A stretch of DNA of 64,000 bases from Methylocystis sp. L43 (GTDB taxonomy: Bacteria; Pseudomonadota; Alphaproteobacteria; Rhizobiales; Beijerinckiaceae): assembly GCF_015709525.1 (NCBI RefSeq), contig NZ_JADNRA010000036.1, forward strand, positions 62,001-126,000. The letters are read 5' to 3'. Below the pieces are notes generated by a model. It saw only the letters and a list, made by a program, of their open reading frames with translations. It was not told the DNA's origin and made no database searches. Both the position numbers and the translations under genes were made by a program. The stretch's first letter is position 1. The number at the start of each line of letters is the position of its first letter. This document shows, piece after piece, positions 10,739 through 20,077 of the stretch.

Positions 10739-11968
10739 TTAAAACTCCGCGCGCATGCGGCCGCGCTCCAAAATATGCGCCGGATCGAAGCTTTCCTTGA
10801 CGCGGCGCGTCAGCGCGGCGAGCGCCGCCGGTTGTGGATGGAAGACGTCAACCCTCGCGCGAGCCTCCGCGCTCGCGCGGATCAGCGTCGCATGGCCGCC
10901 GCTGGCGTCCACCGCGCTGCGCACGACGGCGGCATACGCGTCAGGCGCAGTCTCGAGGCACAGCCAGATCAGTCCGCCGGCCCAGTCGTAGAAATGCGCG
11001 AGCATCGGCGCGCCCGCGCGGCGGATGCGCTCGACGACCGCGAAACCTTCGCTCGGCGCGACGGAAATGCGCCAGATTTGGCCGACCTTGGCGGCGACGG
11101 GCGCGGCGTCGCGCAGCCCTCGCCACAGCGTCTTCGAGTCGCGCGCGTCGAGCGCCTCAAATCTGAGGCGCCCGCTCGCCAGTCGCGCCACGAGATCGTC
11201 GCGGCGCGCCGTCACGGAAATGGCGGGACCCTCAAGGCGAATGGCGGCCGCATCGGCGTCCAGCGCCAATGCGGCGCCTGCCGGCAGCATTGCGAGCGCT
11301 GAAGGCTCACAGGGCGTCGCGGTGGCGCGGCGCAAGAGCGCGAGGCTCTCCGCCTCGTCGGCGCCGATCGCCAGCAGCGTGCATTCGGTCTGCGGCTTGG
11401 GAAGCACCTTGAGCGTCAGCTCGGTGAGGAGCGCCAGCGTGCCGTAGGAGCCGCAGACGAGTTTCGACAGGTCGTAGCCGGTGACGTTCTTCATCACGCG
11501 GCCGCCGGATTTCACCTGCTCGCCGCGACCGGTGACGCAGCGGAACCCGAGCAGATGATCGCGCGCCGCGCCCGCCTTGATCCGCCGCGGCCCGGCGGCG
11601 TTCACCGCGATGGCGCCGCCGATCGTGGCGCCGCCGATCGTGGCGCCGCCCGTTTCTGCGCCAAACAGCCGTCCATAATCCATGGGCTCGAAGGCGAGCT
11701 GTTGACCCTGCTGGTCCAGCAGCGCTTCAATCTCGCTCAGAGGAACGCCGGCGCGCGCCGAGAGCACGAGTTCATCGGGCTCATAGAGCGTCACGCCGGT
11801 CAGCGCGGCTGTGGAGAGCGCCTGCGCTTGCGGCGCGAAGCGGCCGAGCCCCGACTTGGAGCCGCCGCCGACGATCGCGCAGCAGTCGCCTTTCGCTTTC
11901 GCCGCGCAAATCGCGTCAACGGCGTCCGCTTCGTCGCGGATTTCGAGCGTCGCGCAAGCGGAGCGCAT
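10739..11968 (-). CDS. glcE: Glycolate oxidase FAD-binding subunit
   Basis: 409 residues. Second FAD-binding subunit of glycolate oxidase, with the PCMH-type FAD domain (GGGSKSGLG near the N-terminus) and the C-terminal VFHPQPAALAALTRRVKESFDP region. The FAD-loop sequence TIGG is expanded by a 15-bp tandem duplication (11612-11650), giving GGATIGGATIGGA where relatives have a single TIGG. The frame stays open. It lies two bases from glcD. Confidence 0.93.
   Translation of the reverse strand: MRSACATLEIRDEADAVDAICAAKAKGDCCAIVGGGSKSGLGRFAPQAQALSTAALTGVTLYEPDELVLSARAGVPLSEIEALLDQQGQQLAFEPMDYGRLFGAETGGATIGGATIGGAIAVNAAGPRRIKAGAARDHLLGFRCVTGRGEQVKSGGRVMKNVTGYDLSKLVCGSYGTLALLTELTLKVLPKPQTECTLLAIGADEAESLALLRRATATPCEPSALAMLPAGAALALDADAAAIRLEGPAISVTARRDDLVARLASGRLRFEALDARDSKTLWRGLRDAAPVAAKVGQIWRISVAPSEGFAVVERIRRAGAPMLAHFYDWAGGLIWLCLETAPDAYAAVVRSAVDASGGHATLIRASAEARARVDVFHPQPAALAALTRRVKESFDPAHILERGRMRAEF
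11612..11650. repeat. 15-bp tandem duplication inside glcE
   Basis: The unit GGCGCCGCCGATCGT is present 2.6 times in direct tandem. It adds five residues (GGATI) to the FAD-binding loop of GlcE without breaking the frame. It looks like a recent slippage event. Confidence 0.85.
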
Positions 11969-11970
11969 CG

Positions 11971-13464
11971 CTAAAATCTCGGCAGGTTGGGAAAGGGCAT
12001 TTTGCCGCCCGAGACATGCATCATCCCGAGTTCAGCGCAACGATGCAGCGTCGGAAACACCTTGCCCGGATTGAGCCGTCCCTCCGGATCAAAGGCGCAT
12101 TTGAGCCGCATCTGCTGCGCGAGATCCACCTCGGTGAACATCTCGCCCATGAGGTCGCGCTTCTCGACGCCGACGCCATGTTCGCCAGTGAGAACGCCGC
12201 CGAGCGAGACGCACAGGCGCAAGATGTCGAAACCGAGCTTTTCGGCGCGTTCGATGTCGCCCTCTTTCGACGCGTCATAGAGAATGAGCGGGTGGAGATT
12301 GCCGTCGCCGGCGTGAAACACATTGGCGACGCCGAGGCCCTGCGCCTTGGCGAGCCGATCCATGCCGGCGAGCGCTTCCGGCAGCCGCGCCCGCGGGATC
12401 GTGCCGTCCATGCAAAGATAGTCGGGCGCGATGCAGCTCACCGCCGGAAAGGCGTTTTTGCGTCCGGCCCAGAACTGCAGCCGCTCGGCCTCGCTTGTCG
12501 AAGCCCGTATCGTGGTCGCGCCTTCCTCGCGCGCGATATCCTGCACGACGCCGACGAGATGATCGACTTCAGCCTGCGGCCCATCGAGCTCGACGATGAC
12601 CAGCGCTTCGGCGTCGAGCGGATAGCCGCATGGCTGGAAGCGCTCGACCGCATGGATCGTCGCCTTGTCCATCATTTCGAGGCCAGCGGGGATGACGCCG
12701 CGCGCGATGATCGCGCCGACACAGCGCGCCCCTGCCGCGACGCTCGCAAAGCCGAGCAGCAGCCCCCGCGCGACGGGCGGCTTTTGGAGCAGCCGCACCG
12801 TCACCTCGGTGACGACGCCGAGCAAGCCTTCGGAGCCGGTCATCAGGCCGATGAGGTCGTAGCCCTCGCTGTCGAGATGCTTGCCGCCGAGCCGGATGAG
12901 GTCCCCGCCCATCAGCACGACGTCGAGCCCGAGAATGTTGTTGGTCGTCAGGCCGTATTTCAGGCAGTGAACGCCGCCGGAATTCTCGGCGACATTGCCG
13001 CCGATGGAACAGGCGATCTGCGACGACGGATCCGGCGCATAATAGAAGCCCTGCGCTTCAACGGCCTTGGAAATCGCCAGATTCTGCACGCCCGGCTGGA
13101 CGCGCGCGCAGCGGTTTTCGTAGTCGATTTCGAGAATGCGATTGAACTTGGACATGCCGAGAAGAATGCCGTCCTCGAGCGGCATCGAACCGCCGGACAG
13201 CGACGTGCCGGCGCCGCGGGGCACGACCTTGACGTTCATTTCGGCGGCGAGCGCCATAATGGCCCGCACCTGCTCCACGCTCTCTGGCAGCGCCACGAGG
13301 AGAGGGAGCGCCCGGTACATAGTGAAGGCGTCGCATTCGTAGGCGCGACGCGCGACCTCGTCGACGATCAGGCTTTCGCGCGGCAGTATGGCCGCAAGGC
13401 GCGCAATGAGTTCATTGCGCCGCGACATAATCGCCGGCTCGGGCTTCGGCATGAGAAGCGTCAT
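11971..13464 (-). CDS. glcD: Glycolate oxidase catalytic subunit
   Basis: FAD/FMN-linked subunit that oxidises glycolate to glyoxylate. 497 residues from the ATG of MTLLMPKPEP (13464). FAD-binding motifs VVPRGAGTSLSGGSMP and GGNVAENSGGVHCLKYG are intact, as are the C-terminal substrate-side motifs VFHAGDGNLHPLI and GGVLTGEHGVGVEKRDLM. First gene of glcDEF; the promoter should be in 13465-13703, shared with the divergent divK. Confidence 0.96.
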   Translation of the reverse strand: MTLLMPKPEPAIMSRRNELIARLAAILPRESLIVDEVARRAYECDAFTMYRALPLLVALPESVEQVRAIMALAAEMNVKVVPRGAGTSLSGGSMPLEDGILLGMSKFNRILEIDYENRCARVQPGVQNLAISKAVEAQGFYYAPDPSSQIACSIGGNVAENSGGVHCLKYGLTTNNILGLDVVLMGGDLIRLGGKHLDSEGYDLIGLMTGSEGLLGVVTEVTVRLLQKPPVARGLLLGFASVAAGARCVGAIIARGVIPAGLEMMDKATIHAVERFQPCGYPLDAEALVIVELDGPQAEVDHLVGVVQDIAREEGATTIRASTSEAERLQFWAGRKNAFPAVSCIAPDYLCMDGTIPRARLPEALAGMDRLAKAQGLGVANVFHAGDGNLHPLILYDASKEGDIERAEKLGFDILRLCVSLGGVLTGEHGVGVEKRDLMGEMFTEVDLAQQMRLKCAFDPEGRLNPGKVFPTLHRCAELGMMHVSGGKMPFPNLPRF

Positions 13465-13703
13465 GGACTCGCGCCTCCAACGCGAGCGAGAGCGCTGCTG
13501 AACCTGCAGCAATCCGCCTAAGCGGAGCATGGACCTTGCTCCGGGCTACGCCCTATCTCCGAACCGTTTAGAGGAGCCTCGAATTGCCCGCAAGCATGGC
13601 CCGATCGCGCAACCATTAGAAATACGCGGATTTCTGGCGCTTTTCATTAATCCGCCTATGCTAGGTGAGATTGATCGCACGCGGAAACACGGGCAGAAGG
13701 GAA

Positions 13704-14078
13704 ATGACCAAGACCATCCTCATCGTCGAGGATAACGAGCTCAATATGAAGCTCTTTAACGATCTCTTGGAAGCCAACGGCCATGCGACGCTGCAAACAA
13801 AGAGCGGCTTCGAGGCGCTATCCCTCGCGCGCAGCCATCGGCCGGACCTGATCCTGATGGACATCCAGCTGCCCGAGATCAGCGGTCTGGAAGTCACCCG
13901 CATGCTCAAGGCGGACGATGATCTGCGCGCCATTCCCGTCATCGCGATCACCGCCTTCGCGATGAAGGGCGACGAGGAAAAAATCCTGCAGGGCGGCTGC
14001 GAAGCCTATTTGTCAAAACCGATCTCCGTGGCGAAATTCTTGGAAACGGTGAATTCATTTCTCGCAGAGAAGCCCTGA
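13704..14078 (+). CDS. divK: Single-domain response regulator DivK
   Basis: Cell-fate and polarity regulator of the Caulobacter CtrA network. 124 residues, one receiver domain: acidic pocket VEDNE (about 9-12), phosphoacceptor Asp53 in [10 protein letters not shown], switch Thr in ITAFAMKG, Lys105 in YLSKPIS. It starts at the ATG at 13704 behind GAAGGG. In many relatives divK is followed by pleD; here only a decayed pleD fragment follows. Confidence 0.95.
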   Translation: MTKTILIVEDNELNMKLFNDLLEANGHATLQTKSGFEALSLARSHRPDLILMDIQLPEISGLEVTRMLKADDDLRAIPVIAITAFAMKGDEEKILQGGCEAYLSKPISVAKFLETVNSFLAEKP

Positions 14079-14093
14079 GAGCTCTGTCGTCAC

Positions 14094-14290
14094 ATGAGCG
14101 CGCATCCCCCTCATTGACGATCTGCCCGCGAACGACCGCGCATCTTGCAGCCGATGACGGCTCCCTGGCGACCGTCTGTGGGCTGGAGGCTGGCGCAGAC
14201 GACTTAATTGCCAGACCCGTCGATGGTTCGGCCATGGCGGAGCGGCGGCCCTCGCTGAGCGGGCTTGCAGGCGACGCGCGGCTGAACTAT
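14094..14290 (+). pseudogene. pleD: Remnant of pleD (receiver/diguanylate cyclase) after divK
   Basis: An ATG at 14094 opens MSA, and one frame away the sequence reads RIPLIDDLPANDR (14101-14139), which matches the PleD N-terminus (MSARILVVDDLPAN-like). In the next frame, after most of the receiver domain is missing, GLEAGADDLIARPVDGSAM (about 14181-14236) matches the end of PleD receiver 1, where intact proteins read GLEAGADDFLTKPVD. Two frame changes, a large internal deletion and loss of everything downstream make this a fossil. Family assignment is by motif and by the conserved divK-pleD order. Confidence 0.7.
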
Positions 14291-14347
14291 ACAGCGCGCG
14301 ACGACGTCAAGCCGTCCGGCCTCCCCCAAGAGGCGTCCGAATAGATC

Positions 14348-14423
<76 letters not shown>

Positions 14424-14775
14424 CTATCCTAATTCGCTGTTTTAAAGTGGCTTTTCGAAGAAACCAACGGAATGGTTCTCGACAAATCCCGGACTTGGCC
14501 CTAGCCGAATCGCAAGTACGCCGCGCAGCCTCTGAACCTGGCGGCCGGTCTCGGCGTGGGCAAATTGTTCTCGCGTCCAAACAGGTGATCCCGCGACGAA
14601 ACCCCGGCGCGAGAGACCCGCTCAAAGACGCTCACCAAATGGACGAACTGAATCCGAAATGCGTTCTCAAAGATTGGGTTGGCGCCGATCTCGCGACAAC
14701 GGTAAGCCCGCGAATGAGGTCGAGTGACGCCCGTCTGCGCACAGGACGACGCTTCCAAAGAAAAGGACATGCAAA
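14424..14775. other. Intergenic stretch without a recognised gene
   Basis: About 350 bases after tRNA-Ala. Reading frames here run through the tRNA or the next gene and have no family signature or ribosome site. I see no terminator. The last 15 bases carry the ribosome site of the next gene. Confidence 0.4.
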
Positions 14776-15135
14776 GTGAAATCACGACTCTCCGTTGCGA
14801 CGGCCCTGTCTTTGCTTTGCTCGGGTTGGGCCTTCGCTGAAGATGCGCCGGTGACATATCAATGCGAGGTTTCGGCTCAACAGAGCGACTCAAGCCAGTC
14901 CGCGCCATTTTCCATCGAGATAAGAGGGGCAGCGGTGAAGCTCAGCAACGTCAGCGCCCTCGACGGCAATTTTTCCCTCATTCGAAAGAATGACGCCTAT
15001 TACGTCTTTAAAAATAAGAAGAATCAGGGAGGCAACATCAACCGTTCCAACGGCGCAGTGGAATTATATGCCGTGAACGCCGCTTCCCATGAGATGACGG
15101 TCTCCATCAACGGCGCGTGTGTCGAACAGAAGTGA
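14776..15135 (+). CDS. Small secreted protein of unknown function
   Basis: 119 residues, GTG start with AAAGGA upstream. A signal peptide is clear: MKSRLSVATALSLLCSGWAFA, cleaved after AFA. The mature domain is about 98 residues, rich in Ser and Asn, with alternating short beta-like strands and two Cys (CEVSAQ and NGACVEQK) that could form a disulfide across the domain. I do not recognise the family. No operon partner; a Mo-enzyme operon begins 120 bases downstream. Confidence 0.7.
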   Translation: MKSRLSVATALSLLCSGWAFAEDAPVTYQCEVSAQQSDSSQSAPFSIEIRGAAVKLSNVSALDGNFSLIRKNDAYYVFKNKKNQGGNINRSNGAVELYAVNAASHEMTVSINGACVEQK

Positions 15136-15204
15136 CCTAGCATTTCGAGCCATCGTGCTCCTCTCCGCCCGATCTGATTTGCGATGCTCTCCTGAAGCTG
15201 CAAG

Positions 15205-15229
15205 GGAACCAATCCCGATGCTGGCGGTT
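15205..15229 (+). promoter_or_regulatory. Candidate EcfG-type promoter upstream of the Mo-enzyme operon
   Basis: GGAAC (15205-15209), then 16 bases, then GGTT (15226-15229). The alphaproteobacterial general-stress sigma EcfG prefers GGAAC-N16/17-CGTT. One base differs in the -10 part. The predicted start of transcription would be 15-20 bases before the first gene. Such a short motif can occur by chance. Confidence 0.25.
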
Positions 15230-15254
15230 CTAGTTCCGCGTTCTTGGATCAGCC

Positions 15255-15776
15255 ATGCAGGGAAGACCACAGGCGACATCGCACCCTCCTGAGCGAAGCT
15301 TGCTGCCGAAGCTCGAAATAGCCTTCCGCGTCAATGGCGTGGAACGCCGCGTGGCCCTGCGGCCGTGGACCACCCTCCTCGACGCCCTTCGTGAACATCT
15401 AGACCTCACCGGAACCAAGAAGGGCTGCGACCACGGCCAATGCGGCGCGTGCACGGTGCTCATCAACGGACGGCGCGTCCTTTCATGTCTCACGCTCGCC
15501 GTGATGAAGGACGGCGCCGAGATCACCACCATTGAGGGATTGGCGCAAAATGGCGAGCTGCATCCGCTTCAGACCGCCTTTATTGCGCATGACGGCTTTC
15601 AATGCGGCTACTGCACGCCCGGACAGATCTGCTCGGCGGTGGGACTGATCGCCGAGGGCCGCGCCAAGACGAGCGATGAAATCAGAGAATCGATGAGCGG
15701 CAATATTTGTCGCTGCGGCTGCTATCCCAACATTCTCGCGGCGATCGAGGCGGTCATGCAAGGATCCGAGACATGA
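15255..15776 (+). CDS. Aldehyde oxidoreductase 2Fe-2S subunit (PaoA-like)
   Basis: 173 residues. Small iron-sulfur subunit of a xanthine-oxidase-family molybdenum enzyme. The plant-type 2Fe-2S motif is GCDHGQCGACTVLINGRRVLSC, here quoted as its core GCDHGQCGACTVLI, and the second cluster is in QCGYCTPGQICSA and SGNICRCGCYPNI. Unlike E. coli PaoA there is no Tat signal in the short N-terminal extension, so this enzyme is probably cytoplasmic. The stop overlaps the next start (ATGA). Confidence 0.9.
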   Translation: MQGRPQATSHPPERSLLPKLEIAFRVNGVERRVALRPWTTLLDALREHLDLTGTKKGCDHGQCGACTVLINGRRVLSCLTLAVMKDGAEITTIEGLAQNGELHPLQTAFIAHDGFQCGYCTPGQICSAVGLIAEGRAKTSDEIRESMSGNICRCGCYPNILAAIEAVMQGSET

Positions 15777-16789
15777 TCGATTTTGATTATGTTAGGGCCA
15801 GCGACGTCGGCGACGCTCTTAGCCAGATTACGAAACACCAGGCTGCGAAGTTCATTGCGGGCGGCACCAACCTCATCGATCTGATGAAGGAGAACGTCGA
15901 GCAACCGACGCGATTGATCGACATCACGGGGCTGCCGCTTAACGAAATTCAGGAGACGCAAACAGGGGGGCTGAAGATCGGCGCTCTTGTACCCAACAGC
16001 GACCTCGCCTATGACCAACGCATTACAAGGCGCTATCCCCTGCTCGCGAGCGCCATTCTTGCGGGAGCTTCGCCTCAACTGCGCAACATGGCGTCGACCG
16101 GCGGCAATTTATTGCAGCGAACGCGTTGTCTCTATTTTTACGACACTGCGACTCCCTGCAATAAGCGACGTCCAGGGTCGGGCTGCGGGGCAGCGGAAGG
16201 CTTTAACCGCATGAATGCGATATTGGGTTGGAGCGAATCCTGTATCGCCGTGCACCCTTCCGACATGTGCGTCGCGCTTTCCGCGCTTGAGGCCGTGGTT
16301 CACGTCGCGGGCCCCAAGGGCGAGCGCGCGATCAAATCCGCCGATTTTCACCGTCTGCCGGGCGACACGCCCGAAATCGACACCAATCTTGCGCGTGATG
16401 AAATCATAACGGCGATCGAACTGCCATCCGAGGACTTTTCCCGCAATTACAGCTATCTGAAGATCCGGGATCGGTTGTCCTACGCTTTCGCGCTTGTTTC
16501 CGTCGCTGCTGCTCTGAAGATTGAAGCAGGCGCGATTAAGTCCGCGCGCCTCGCATTGGGCGGGGTCGCCCATAAACCATGGCGCGCGCCTGACGCCGAG
16601 CAGGGTCTCGTGGGCGAGCAGGCTGGTCGAAAGGCGTTCTGCGAAGCAGCCGATATCATCTTGCAGGGCGCTGTCGGCTTTGCCCATAATCGCTTCAAAA
16701 TCGAACTTGCACGGCGGGCGATCGTCCGCGCCCTTGAGCAAGCAGCCGCCGGAACGCCGCAGTCCCAATCCGTGAAAGTGATCGTTTAG
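15773..16789 (+). CDS. Aldehyde oxidoreductase FAD subunit with extra 4Fe-4S (PaoB-like)
   Basis: 338 residues from the ATG at 15773. FAD-binding medium subunit, with FIAGGTNLIDLMK and ASTGGNLLQRTRC. The insert RCLYFYDTATPCNKRRPGSGC carries the Cys residues that bind a 4Fe-4S cluster in E. coli PaoB, which separates this family from ordinary xanthine dehydrogenase FAD subunits. It links the 2Fe-2S subunit to FAD in electron transfer out of the molybdenum site. Confidence 0.9.
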   Translation: MIDFDYVRASDVGDALSQITKHQAAKFIAGGTNLIDLMKENVEQPTRLIDITGLPLNEIQETQTGGLKIGALVPNSDLAYDQRITRRYPLLASAILAGASPQLRNMASTGGNLLQRTRCLYFYDTATPCNKRRPGSGCGAAEGFNRMNAILGWSESCIAVHPSDMCVALSALEAVVHVAGPKGERAIKSADFHRLPGDTPEIDTNLARDEIITAIELPSEDFSRNYSYLKIRDRLSYAFALVSVAAALKIEAGAIKSARLALGGVAHKPWRAPDAEQGLVGEQAGRKAFCEAADIILQGAVGFAHNRFKIELARRAIVRALEQAAAGTPQSQSVKVIV

Positions 16790-16798
16790 GTCCGCGCT

Positions 16799-19060
16799 AT
16801 GTCTGTTGGAACGAACGGCATCGGAAAGCCGGTCTCGCGAATCGATGGTCCGGCAAAAGTCACGGGCCGGGCGAAATACGCCGCTGAATTCAGCGCGCCC
16901 GACCTCGCCTATGGCTTTGTGGTCTCAAGCGCGGTCGCCAAAGGCCGAATTAAAAGCATAGACCGAAGCGCGGCGCTCGCTGTGCCCGGTGTGATCGAAG
17001 TGTTTGCCCACGACAACAGGCCCTCCCTCCCCTCGTCGCATGAAAAATATACGGACCAAGTCGCCGCGCCTGGCTCGCCCTTCCGCCCGCTTTACGACGG
17101 CGAAATTCTGTTTTCGGGACAGCCCGTGGCGCTCGTCGTTGCGGAGGAGCTCGAAGCTGCGCGCTTTGCCGCGAGTCTCATCGACATCAATTATGAAACG
17201 CAAGAGGCCGTCACCGATCTCGATACGCAGATCGACAAAGCTTTCGAGCCGCCGGAGAAACGAGCGCCGGAGTGGAATCCATCTCCGCGCGGAGATGTCG
17301 ACAGCGCCTTATCGCGGGGGCCAAACCTTATTCGGAAGGAATATCGCACACCGGTCGAACATCACAACCCGATGGAAACCTTTGCGAGCACGGCGGTTTG
17401 GGAGAACGACGGCCGCCTCACGGTCTACGATAAAACGCAGGGCGCGCCGAATTGCCACGAATATTTGTGTAACGTGTTCGGCCTCGCCAAGGAAAAAGTC
17501 CGAGTTTTGTCGCCCTATGTGGGCGGCGCCTTCGGAGCAGGCCTCAGGCCCAACTATCAGCTGTTCATGGCGGCGCTCGCCGCCATTGGCCTCAAGCGCT
17601 CTGTCAGGGTCACGCTGACGCGGCAGCAGATGTTCACGCTTGGCTATCGTCCGCAAACACTCCAGACGCTAACGCTGGGAGCCGAGAACGATGGACGATT
17701 GGTCGCCGTGAAGCATGATGCGATCGCTAATACGTCTCGGTTTGAAGACTACCAGGAGCCCACCGTCGTTTGGTCTGGCGCGCTGTATCCATGCGATCAC
17801 TCGACGGTCACATCGAGGCTTGCTCGGCTCGATCTCTTCACGCCTTGCGACATGCGGGCGCCCGGCGGCGCGGTCGGCATGTATGCGCTTGAAAGCGCCA
17901 TGGACGAACTCAGCTATGCGGTTGGCGTCGATCCTTTGGAACTTCGCCTCAAAAACTATTCCGAGACGGATCAGAACTATGGCAAGCCAATCTCAAGCAA
18001 GGCGTTGAGGGATTGCTACCTTCAAGGCGCCGAGCGTTTCGGCTGGTCCAAGCGTCGGCCCGAGCCGCGTTCGATGCGCGAGGCGCGCGAACTGATCGGC
18101 TACGGCATGGCGACGGGGATTTGGGAAGCGTTTCGCGTGCCGACGAGCGCGAGGGCGATTCTCGCGCCTGACGGGACATTGGAAATCGCCTGCGCGACGG
18201 CCGATATTGGCACTGGGACATATACGATTTTGGCGCAGATCGGCGCCGAGATGCTCGGCCTTCCGCTCGACAAGGTGATCGTAAAGATTGGCGACTCCGA
18301 TTTGCCGAGCGCGCCTGTCGAAGGCGGATCCTGGACAGCCGCCTCTGCGGGCTCCGCGGTGATGGAGGCCTGCGACGGCCTGCGCAAGGAACTCCTCAAG
18401 CGCGCCGGCGCAGTCAGCAACGCGCCGCTCAGAGGCGTCGATCTGGCCGATCTTACTTGGGTGGATGGCGAAATCCGGATGACCAGCGACCCCTCGCGCG
18501 CCATGCCGCTGTCGGAAGCGCTGCTCGGTCTCAACGAACCCATTACGTCGGAAGTATCGTCGACGCCAGACGAGCGGGTCTTGCAGGATTATTCGCATTA
18601 CGCGCATTCGGCGGTGTTTGCCGAGGTGCGGCTCGATGAGGAGCTTGGCATGCTGCGCGTCGCGCGCGTCGTCAGCGCGGTGGCCGCGGGCCGCATTTTG
18701 AATCCCAAAACGGCAAGGAGTCAGATCCTTGGCGCCGTGGTTGGCGGCATCGGCATGGCGCTTCACGAAGAGACGGTGATCGATCATCGATATGGTCGGT
18801 TCATGAACCACAATCTCGCCGAATACCACGTGCCGGTACATGCCGACGTCCACGCCATCGACGTTATTTTTGTCGACGAGCAGGAGCCTCGGCTGAACCC
18901 GCTCGGCGTGAAGGGCGTCGGCGAAATCGGCATTGTCGGCACGGCCGCCGCGATCGCCAATGCAGTCTTTCACGCCACCGGCGTGCGCGTCCGCGATCTT
19001 CCGATCACCATCGACAAGCTGCTCGCGCTGAGGCAGCCCACGAACAACCACGCAGCGTAA
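16799..19060 (+). CDS. Aldehyde oxidoreductase molybdenum-binding subunit (PaoC-like)
   Basis: 753 residues. Catalytic subunit of the PaoABC/YagRST group, which oxidises a range of aldehydes to acids. Visible signatures: GPAKVTGRAKYAAEF at the N-terminus, the molybdopterin-contact loops YVGGAFGAGLRPNY, MRAPGGAVGMYALE and GSWTAASAGSAV, and the C-terminal GVKGVGEIGIVGTAAAIANA that holds the catalytic glutamate. The substrate cannot be read from sequence. The next gene starts directly after its stop. Confidence 0.92.
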   Translation: MSVGTNGIGKPVSRIDGPAKVTGRAKYAAEFSAPDLAYGFVVSSAVAKGRIKSIDRSAALAVPGVIEVFAHDNRPSLPSSHEKYTDQVAAPGSPFRPLYDGEILFSGQPVALVVAEELEAARFAASLIDINYETQEAVTDLDTQIDKAFEPPEKRAPEWNPSPRGDVDSALSRGPNLIRKEYRTPVEHHNPMETFASTAVWENDGRLTVYDKTQGAPNCHEYLCNVFGLAKEKVRVLSPYVGGAFGAGLRPNYQLFMAALAAIGLKRSVRVTLTRQQMFTLGYRPQTLQTLTLGAENDGRLVAVKHDAIANTSRFEDYQEPTVVWSGALYPCDHSTVTSRLARLDLFTPCDMRAPGGAVGMYALESAMDELSYAVGVDPLELRLKNYSETDQNYGKPISSKALRDCYLQGAERFGWSKRRPEPRSMREARELIGYGMATGIWEAFRVPTSARAILAPDGTLEIACATADIGTGTYTILAQIGAEMLGLPLDKVIVKIGDSDLPSAPVEGGSWTAASAGSAVMEACDGLRKELLKRAGAVSNAPLRGVDLADLTWVDGEIRMTSDPSRAMPLSEALLGLNEPITSEVSSTPDERVLQDYSHYAHSAVFAEVRLDEELGMLRVARVVSAVAAGRILNPKTARSQILGAVVGGIGMALHEETVIDHRYGRFMNHNLAEYHVPVHADVHAIDVIFVDEQEPRLNPLGVKGVGEIGIVGTAAAIANAVFHATGVRVRDLPITIDKLLALRQPTNNHAA

Positions 19061-20077
19061 ATGAATTATGTCCCAGACCCCGGCCGGCCGCGAGACGCGC
19101 TCACGAGCGCCCGCAGGTGGCTTGAGGAATTCGGACAGGCGGCGTTGGCGACCGTCGTCTCCACCTGGGGTTCGTCGCCCGTGCCGATCGGCGGCCAAAT
19201 GGCCATCGGTCCAGACGGACAATTCGAGGGCTCGGTCTCCGGCGGTTGCGTCGAAGCGGAAGTGATTACCGAAGCGGCGGACGTTCTGACGCGCGACAAG
19301 TCGAGGCTGCTGGAATTCGGAGTCGGGGAAGAGCTGGCGTGGAGGGCAGGCCTTCCCTGCGGCGGCGCTATCAGCATCTACGTCGAGCCGCTGCGTCGAG
19401 AGCGAGATTCAGCATTTCTGGAGAGAGTGCTTTCAGCGCGCCGCGCACGGACGTCGCTTGCCGTGCTCACGACGCTTGCGACCGGCGAGCGGCGCCTGTT
19501 CGACGCCGAGGCGCCGATGTGGGCCGAGTTCGCCCAATGCCTGGTTTCGGGTGAAAGCCGGCTTCTCTCTCTCGGCGATGATCCCGTCTTCTTGCATGCG
19601 CTCACCCCGCCCGTTCGCGTGGTCATTGTCGGCGCGACGCATGTCGGCCAGGTGCTTGCTGAGCTGACGAGTCGCATTGGTTACGACGTCGTCGTCGTCG
19701 ACCCGCGCGCCGCATTTGCGAGCGCCGACCGCGTGGGCGATTTCAAGAATCTCACCGACTGGCCTGGGATCTCGCTGAAGTCCCTGGGGCTTGACCCAAG
19801 GACCGCGGTGGTCGCTCTGACCCACGCCGCCGCCATTGACGATGAAGCGCTCATCGAGGCGCTGCGCTCGCAGTGCCTGTATATTGGCGCCCTGGGCTCG
19901 ACACGGACACACGCCAAGCGCCTGCAACGTCTCGCCGCCGCAGGCTTCAACGATACGGAGCTGGCGCGCATCAGCGCCCCGGTCGGACTGCCGATTGGCG
20001 CGAAGGGACCGGCTGAGATCGCCGTCTCGATTCTCGCGCAAATCGTCAAAGTCGCGCGCGAAAAGAGGCACGTGTGA
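19061..20077 (+). CDS. XdhC-family molybdenum cofactor insertion chaperone (PaoD-like)
   Basis: 338 residues. XdhC/CoxI proteins bind molybdenum cofactor, protect its sulfurated form and insert it into xanthine-oxidase-family enzymes. The N-terminal XdhC/CoxI domain has STWGSSPVPIGGQMAI and GSVSGGCVEAEVI, and the C-terminal Rossmann domain has VVIVGATHVGQVLAEL and YIGALGSTRTHAKRL. It sits between the catalytic subunit and a cofactor nucleotidyltransferase, so it probably serves this enzyme. Confidence 0.9.
   Translation: MNYVPDPGRPRDALTSARRWLEEFGQAALATVVSTWGSSPVPIGGQMAIGPDGQFEGSVSGGCVEAEVITEAADVLTRDKSRLLEFGVGEELAWRAGLPCGGAISIYVEPLRRERDSAFLERVLSARRARTSLAVLTTLATGERRLFDAEAPMWAEFAQCLVSGESRLLSLGDDPVFLHALTPPVRVVIVGATHVGQVLAELTSRIGYDVVVVDPRAAFASADRVGDFKNLTDWPGISLKSLGLDPRTAVVALTHAAAIDDEALIEALRSQCLYIGALGSTRTHAKRLQRLAAAGFNDTELARISAPVGLPIGAKGPAEIAVSILAQIVKVAREKRHV

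Noticed and set aside
12016-13521. 501-codon plus-strand frame opposite glcD
   Set aside because: Antisense shadow of glcD; no ribosome site or recognisable domain.
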